Below are positions 59,584-64,000 of a stretch of 64,000 bases of DNA, in pieces. Position numbers and translations under genes: made by a program. Source of the DNA: Paratinospora sagittata (lineage: Eukaryota > Streptophyta > Magnoliopsida > Ranunculales > Menispermaceae); assembly GCA_035771175.1 (NCBI GenBank), contig CM069598.1, positions 2,471,931 through 2,535,930 on the forward strand, in the 5' to 3' direction. The notes under the pieces are model-generated. The model saw only the letters and a program-made list of their open reading frames with translations, searched no databases and was not told the DNA's origin. Position 1 is the first letter of the stretch. Each line of letters opens with the position of its first letter.

Positions 59584-61294
59584 TCGTCTTCTTCTTTCTT
59601 TTTTTTCTGTTATTGTAGCTTCTATTTGTCGTTCACTAGTACCCAACAGTGATGTTTCCAGTAATGATGTTTGGAGCAGAAATTGCTTGCTGCTGATGCC
59701 AGCAAACTACCAAAGCAACAAGTGGGGTTCAAAAGTGCTATGGTTGCAGATGTCAGGCCGTTGCCTGATGGTCGGGTACAATGTCAAACTTGTTTTCTTT
59801 TCTTATTTCTTACTTGCATATAAAACAATGTAAACTATCCAAAATCTTCTTCTGGCAGCTAATGAATTGTAGTCTTTGCAGAGCTTTCTATTAATTATTG
59901 GACATTTTGTCTGGTTAATTTTAAATCTTATTATATTAAAGTTTGTAGGACTTGCTGATTGCAGTTTTTCCCCCTTGTTTGTCATGGTTTAACACTAGTG
60001 CTCTAAGACTTTATTTGGTTCTTTTTGTATTGCCAGACAAACAAAGTCACATTCAACTTGACTCCAGAAATCATTCACCAGGTATGATTATTGTTTTCTT
60101 CCCTTTGTTTTTGCTTGAAAGAGAACTACAAAATTTTCTTCTGCTTGGATTAGCTAATTTTGTCATGTCAAGGCCCTGTAAGTACTTGGTAGTGATTATG
60201 TTGGAGTAAACATGCAGGAGATAAATCAAATTTCTACCTGTTGAATCATATTACGAAGAGAATTAATCAAGCCTTGGTAATATCCACTATGTTGCAAGCA
60301 TATAAAATGAAGACAAATGCACCCATAGAGCTTCAGAGGTCATGCAGAAGTTTCTAATTCCAAAATTTTAATGACTTTCAAAGGAAATATGCATGTCCTG
60401 TGATCTGCAGATATTTTTTCTCTGGCACTCTGGGCTGCCAAAAATATCTTTATGTTCAATGAATTTCATAAGTTTTCATGTCCCTACATATGCAGATCTT
60501 TCTAGGTTTGTACTTCTGTAATGTGGATGATATGCTATAGCATGTCAGAACTTGACTTCTATGATGTAATATATTTTTGATGGTTCCATGTGATGTTTGC
60601 TTACCAAGTGGTTATGGGAAGATATATTTTCCCCAAGCAGAGTATGAGCTATTTTTCCTTTTGTTGATGCAAAAGTTTTTCTTTCAGATTTTTACTGAAA
60701 AGCCAGCAGTTCACCAGGCATTTCTGAATTTTGTTCCCAAAAAGGTGAAAACTATGTTCCCTAACTTCTCTTGTTGTGTAAGGATCGTCCATGTTGAATA
60801 CCAAAACTTCTCCCCTATCTTCTTTAACTTCTATTGTTGTTAGATCTTGGTCCCACATGAATCATAACAATGGTTACTCTGTATTTTATTTTATATTTGC
60901 GATTTATAGATGTCAGAAATGGATTTCTGGAGCAAGTATTGTAAAGCAGAATATCTTCATAAAACCAAAAATGCCATTGCTGCTGCAGCCGAAGCTGCTG
61001 AAGATGAGGAACTTGCTGTTTTCCTAAAGCGTGATAATATATTGGCCAATGAAGCTCGACGAAAGGTTGTCTTTCTCTCAATTTTGAAAATTCCATTTGC
61101 TTTTCTATTATATGTTGAGTACACCATACTTTTGAACTGTTTCATTCTATGCTGCATTGCTTCTTTGCATTCTGATGATCACATGCTTTATATATTTCCT
61201 TTATATTTTGTTATTTTCACCATTGCAGATCAGACGGGTAGATCCAACATTAGACATGGAAGCTGATCAAGGTGATGACTACATTCATCTTCCG
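50437..61294 (+). CDS. GTF2H1: TFIIH core subunit p62 (GTF2H1/TFB1), 3'-partial
   Basis: Subunit of TFIIH, which acts in RNA polymerase II initiation and nucleotide excision repair in the nucleus. Exons 50437-50520, 51883-51961, 54345-54415, 54647-54710, 56559-56691, 59316-59391, 59680-59775, 60037-60081, 60688-60744, 60910-61065 and 61229-61294 are GT-AG and phase-consistent, giving the first 309 residues. Seen: an N-terminal PH-like domain ([49 protein letters not shown]), a first BSD domain ([20 protein letters not shown]), [20 protein letters not shown], a second BSD domain ([16 protein letters not shown]), the acidic [13 protein letters not shown], and [17 protein letters not shown]. The next exon (after HLP) is not found in 61295-64000, so the rest lies beyond the window after a very long intron. 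Introns 2, 5 and 11 hold transposons. No defects in the exons. Confidence 0.95.
50824..50951 (-). mobile_element. Truncated RTE-tail insertion with 16/17 TSD (GTF2H1 intron 1)
   Basis: A 94-base antisense copy of the RTE tail (CAACTCAACTAAGCTTTTTC, CTACATGAATCCGCTTCCTC, GACATTCAAATTAC) at 50841-50934 is flanked by TAAGCTCATTGGAATCT (50824-50840) and TAAGCTCATTGTAATCT (50935-50951). It is 5'-truncated, as usual for LINE or SINE copies. Confidence 0.8.
52068..52378. repeat. Candidate MITE with TGTTTGGTACC end (GTF2H1 intron 2)
   Basis: Starts GGGTGTGTTTGGTACCTAAG and contains several short inverted TTGAGAAAATATAATTTTC / TTTTCTCAAG-type segments, so it is strongly self-complementary. It ends near ATTTTCTCAACATTAATTAA. 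No coding capacity. Boundaries are approximate. Confidence 0.35.
52473..52575 (-). mobile_element. Antisense RTE-tail fragment next to the full RTE
   Basis: Reads GAAAAAGCCTTTTTCCTGAC, CATGGGGTTGGCTACATGAA, CTTCCACTTTGC and GACATTTAAATTA, the antisense of the RTE 3' end. It directly precedes the sense RTE copy that follows, so two insertions of one family lie head to head. Confidence 0.6.
52740..54275 (+). mobile_element. RTE-type non-LTR retrotransposon (LINE), reverse transcriptase, degenerate (GTF2H1 intron 2)
   Basis: Carries ordered reverse transcriptase motifs of the common plant LINE in the same sense as the gene, broken by several stops and frameshifts: [110 protein letters not shown], then [10 protein letters not shown] and [14 protein letters not shown]. 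The catalytic FADD box reads FAADIV at about 53473-53490. An endonuclease domain is not seen, so the copy is 5'-truncated or eroded. The 3' tail at 54175-54262 (GAAGCGGATTCATGTAG ... AAAAAGCTTAGTTTAGTTG) is the one found on the short insertions elsewhere. Inactive. Confidence 0.9.
56763..56940. mobile_element. MULE-type MITE, 160 bp, with 9-bp target duplication (GTF2H1 intron 5)
   Basis: The element 56772-56931 has terminal inverted repeats of about 34 bases: the left end holds TAATCTAACTACAAAAAAGT then GCAACT, the right end read inversely TAATCTAACTACAAAAAGTG then CAACT. Both sides are flanked by the identical 9-mer TTCTTCAAA (56763-56771 and 56932-56940). A 9-base duplication points to the Mutator superfamily. 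No coding capacity. Confidence 0.85.
57602..58575. mobile_element. Candidate TIR element rich in GAGGC/GCCTC (GTF2H1 intron 5)
   Basis: The left end AGTTTTAAAAATCCATTGAG and the right end, read inversely AAGGTTGTAAAATTCATAAG, form an imperfect terminal inverted repeat. Just inside both ends are dense GAGGCTT / GCCTCAC / GCCTTG repeats (57618-57800 and 58488-58530). The middle is AT-rich and non-coding. A shorter relative lies at 45295-45400. Superfamily is not clear; no target duplication was resolved. Confidence 0.5.
58655..58965 (-). mobile_element. 3'-end relic of an L1-type LINE
   Basis: On the minus strand broken frames give [13 protein letters not shown] and, in the next frame, phrases resembling the common plant LINE ending W(S/A)xWKERNxRxF followed by LATLWxSASK and L..G. 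A poly(T) at 58660-58671 corresponds to the poly(A) tail of an antisense insertion. Support is from phrase-level resemblance only. Confidence 0.5.
59525..59582 (+). repeat. (CT)n microsatellite, about 28 units
   Basis: A pure CT dinucleotide run in GTF2H1 intron 6, about 100 bases upstream of the acceptor at 59679. It adds a very long pyrimidine tract to this intron and is probably length-variable. Confidence 0.9.
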
Positions 61295-61424
61295 GTATGT
61301 TTAACATGCTTTTATTCCCAAATCTATTGTGCTTGTGCACAATTAAGTTACTGTAGGTGTGACCTAGATTTTTGCTGATGGCATCAACTTGGAGAGCCTT
61401 CACAATGTTCAATTAAAGAAAAAA

Positions 61425-61735
61425 ATATATTTTTTGAAACGAAACTAGATAATATTAAATAATAATAATCAATACAATGTACAAGGATGAACCCCAAGAG
61501 AGAGGGACATCCGGATAACTCCCATAAGCCTCTTAAGCAAATACAATGTTATCCCACCCTCTAATCCAATCACTTATAGAATTAACCCTTGGATACTTTG
61601 CTATTTGCAATCCAAAAAGAGGCAAGGAGATGAGAACTCGACCAAACCCAATCTTCCGGTATTTCCTCATCGAGGAAAACTTGCCTATTTCTTTCTTTCC
61701 ACACCGACCAAAGAAAAATATTTTTTAAATCATTT
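61425..61735 (-). mobile_element. Second L1-type LINE 3'-end relic (GTF2H1 intron 11)
   Basis: On the minus strand, shifted frames give VGVERKK, then FPR and later LLASFWIANSK-like and VIGLEGGITLYLL phrases, the same order as LINE 3' ends. The 58655-58965 element is comparable. Stops and frameshifts throughout. Confidence 0.45.
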
Positions 61736-61908
61736 TAATTGTGAGAACAAGAAGAAAACCAAGCAATAATCATCAATTTGTCTTCGACATTTCGAAGTCT
61801 TAACTCTAATTGGACTTCAATCCTATAACTGAACTTCAATTAAGATTCTATAAATTGAAAAAAAACAAAAATCCTTGAAAAATAAATAAATGAAATCCCA
61901 ATATTATA

Positions 61909-62096
61909 AGGGTTCATTTGATTTATGATTTAAATCTTGGGATGTGATGCAAAGAAAGCAAAAAAATTCAAAAGATAATTTTTTTATTGTTAGTTTTTTT
62001 TTAGCAAAAGAAATTTGTTGAGCCAAACATTTATTTCTTGCCTTTTTCTTTGTCGATTAAAAAACTATATTTGAGTCACAAACCAAAAACGATTTA
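61909..62096. repeat. TTTGGTTTGTGA-type MITE
   Basis: The left end GGGTTCATTTGATTTATGAT and the right end, read inversely CGTTTTTGGTTTGTGACTCA, form an imperfect terminal repeat of about 16 bases. About 190 bases, AT-rich, non-coding; same style as the copies at 6509 and 46005. Confidence 0.45.
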
Positions 62097-62548
62097 AAAG
62101 TCCTAGAGTTGGAATTTGAATCGACATTGATGGCATCGGCTCAAATATGGTGCATGATTACATCAACTCTAGAAAGTAGAAATTGAGAGAATTTGACTTT
62201 GACTAGTGAAGATGATGTATTGCTCTTTAAGTGCTTGATCAAGGTGAAGGAACTCATCCTCAATAAATAATGATTCATGTGTCATTAATTGTAGGACAAT
62301 TTCTCATGTGACCAATCAACTATGAAGACCTTTGTTTGAGGAAGTAATTATCTCATCCTTGAGCACATTAGCAATATGCTCCAAAGAATGTTGCTGAAGT
62401 GGCACAAGCTCTGAAACAATTGTTGAAGGAATGGAATTGGCACCTTAAGAACATTAATCAGGAGAGGAGGTTCTAAAGCACCTCAATGAAAAAATAAATC
62501 CTCCACATTGAAGAGTGGACTAATATTCATATAAAAAAGTAAGATAAC

Positions 62549-63400
62549 TTAATATGTATTAGGTTCCAGAGGCATGAGCATGAAATTCTTTAGAATTACA
62601 AGGAAAATGCTTAGGACGAATAGAACCATAACATAATCATATTCACTAAATTCTTGTTTGCTATGCTGAATGTCAACAATAAGTTTATAATCTACATTAC
62701 ATTGCAATTTTTCGCCTAATATCAATGAAAAGTCATGATTGTGTTGGACGAAGGATTTGACAAATGCAAAAGGATGATTAATTAGGAGGAAGTAAAATTG
62801 AAATAGGTTGATGGGGAAATTGCTATGAACCACCTCAGTTGGGGGCATGCTACTAAAACAATTACTAGACTATTGCAAGCAAACTTCACAATATGCAATG
62901 AAAAATTCCAATTAATACATCTATCGTCAACAGGCATCTAGGTATATCGCCTGAACTATGATTAGTACCTCCATTCCGACCATTGGTCTAGGATGAAAGA
63001 TAGAAGAAAACTTTAGATGAACACCAAAATGTTTTTAAAGGGTCTTTCAGAAATAACTAACAAACTTGAAACCCTTGTTGAACATTATGGAAGTGGGCAA
63101 ACCATGAATCTTGACAACTTCCCTAAGTAACAACTCAACTATATGTAAGGCACGAATAATCTTTTATGAATATAAATGGCATTTTAACCTATCTACGATA
63201 ACAAAATAAGTTCATGCCTTCAGGTTGTTTTGGGCAACCCAAAAGCAAAATTAAATCTAAGGTCAAAACAAGATGTGTATGGGACAAGTAAAGGTGTGCA
63301 CAATCCAGTATTCCACTTCTTAGCCTTAACTAGTTGACAAGTTTGATGTTGAGTCACAATCCTAGCAACATTCTTTTTCAAAGAAGGCTAACAATATATG
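62549..63400 (-). mobile_element. Ty3/gypsy integrase region relic
   Basis: On the minus strand, from about 63390 down, broken frames give ARIVTQHQTCQLVKAKKWNT with GLCTPLLVP (integrase zinc-to-core junction), LPKTT..HELI, VKIHGLP, LKFSSIFHPRPMVGM (resembling HPQTDGQTE) and near the end FSEYDYVMV followed by ILKNFMLMPLEPNTY, which resembles the gypsy phrase GDYVMVRIRPERFP...LKKLHARxxGP. At least a dozen stops or shifts. The rest of the element is not seen. Confidence 0.6.
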
Positions 63401-63430
63401 AAATAATTGTGTTCACTCACTCTAAAAAAT

Positions 63431-64000
63431 GGCTATGCGTGGAGATTGGCGAAGGGCGGTAGGTGTCAAGGCTGAGTACGATTGCAGGAGACGCAGGGAG
63501 GACGACTGGAAGGTGGTAAGAAGGAAGATACAACCGGTTTTTAGACGAACTAGTGGACCTGTTACTGTTTGTGATGTTTTCCCTCAGTAAAAAAATGGAC
63601 GTTTCTCGAGGAAGGATCGATTCTCGATACCAAAACCAGTCCCATTAGTCATCCTCGTCTGACTATTCCTTTAAGGGGAGATGGGCGGTTCAAACCTTTC
63701 AAACAAGGTTTAAGTGTTTCTCTTTGTGTTTATCTCGAGACGGAGCATAAATACTGATCGAAGAAGCAACAAAACCTAGGGTTTTCTCTTTTTGTCTTGA
63801 TCTCATTGCTGCTGAATGGTTGATGGAGAAAGTGAAAAAGCTAGGCTCGCGCAGAGAAATGGTGGTTTCAAAAAGGTCCGTCGGGGTCTCAACCACGTTC
63901 TGCTAGTTGAATCTTACTCTAACCAACTAGGGAGTTTTCTCCGGTTCACTAAGGTTGAGAACGGCTCTCATCGTTCAATTTATGTCCTAGACGAATCTGA
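63431..64000 (+). other. Unidentified coding-like block, possibly retroelement ORF start
   Basis: From 63431 one frame reads MAMRGDWRRAVGVKAEYDC and continues rich in Arg (WKVVRRKIQPVFRRTSGPVT) to a stop near 63590. The same frame reopens at 63818 with MVDGESEKARLAQRNGGFKK and VRRGLNHVLLVESYSNQLGS, FLRFTKVENGSHRSIYVLDE, open to the window end. The GC content is clearly higher than in the flanking introns. The second half resembles N-terminal regions of plant LINE ORF1-like proteins, but I cannot confirm this. It starts directly after the gypsy relic, in the GTF2H1 intron. Confidence 0.35.

Noticed and set aside
59423..59833. 136-residue frame with SLSLSL run
   Set aside because: It is the (CT)n microsatellite plus GTF2H1 exon 7 in the wrong frame.

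Overview
The window is nuclear DNA of a flowering plant, most likely a woody or otherwise intron-rich dicot. Coding exons are short and GT-AG spliced, introns and spacers are very AT-rich, and several introns are swollen by retroelements and MITEs. There is no operon structure, no CRISPR array, and no tRNA or rRNA gene that I can support. All gene models were built by hand from codon phase and splice signals; every internal exon junction keeps frame.

Layout: (1) 554-2812 (+), the 3' two thirds of an apoplastic subtilisin-like protease whose first exons lie before the window. (2) 3617-13123 (-), a complete 16-exon DDI1 ubiquitin-shuttle / retroviral-type aspartyl protease gene, convergent with the subtilase. 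(3) 15280-22293 (+), a complete 14-exon raffinose synthase family gene (GH36) with a transit-peptide-like N-terminus and one GC-AG intron. (4) 22867-26164 (-), a complete 9-exon CYP724B-type cytochrome P450 of brassinosteroid biosynthesis, convergent with (3). (5) About 29.9-33.0 kb, a broken Ty1/copia element with an antisense, decayed CIPK-type kinase fragment sitting where gag would be. (6) 33-39.9 kb, a gene-poor AT-rich spacer with an LTR-like promoter unit. (7) 39897-46499 (+), a complete 6-exon RAB2/RABB1 small GTPase gene with a 3.7 kb first intron full of repeats. (8) 50437 to beyond 61294 (+), the first 11 exons of the TFIIH p62 subunit gene (GTF2H1/TFB1), with introns holding an RTE-type LINE, a MULE-type MITE, L1 and Ty3/gypsy relics; the rest lies past the window.

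The genes are unrelated housekeeping or metabolic loci: protein turnover (subtilase, DDI1), oligosaccharide metabolism, brassinosteroid synthesis, ER-Golgi traffic, and transcription/DNA repair. The mobile elements are the main source of novelty: several tRNA-derived SINEs, a SINE-like element carrying the same 3' tail as a nearby RTE LINE with a perfect 19-bp target duplication, a 9-bp-TSD MITE, and the captured kinase fragment. I did not find a convincing new multi-gene system.
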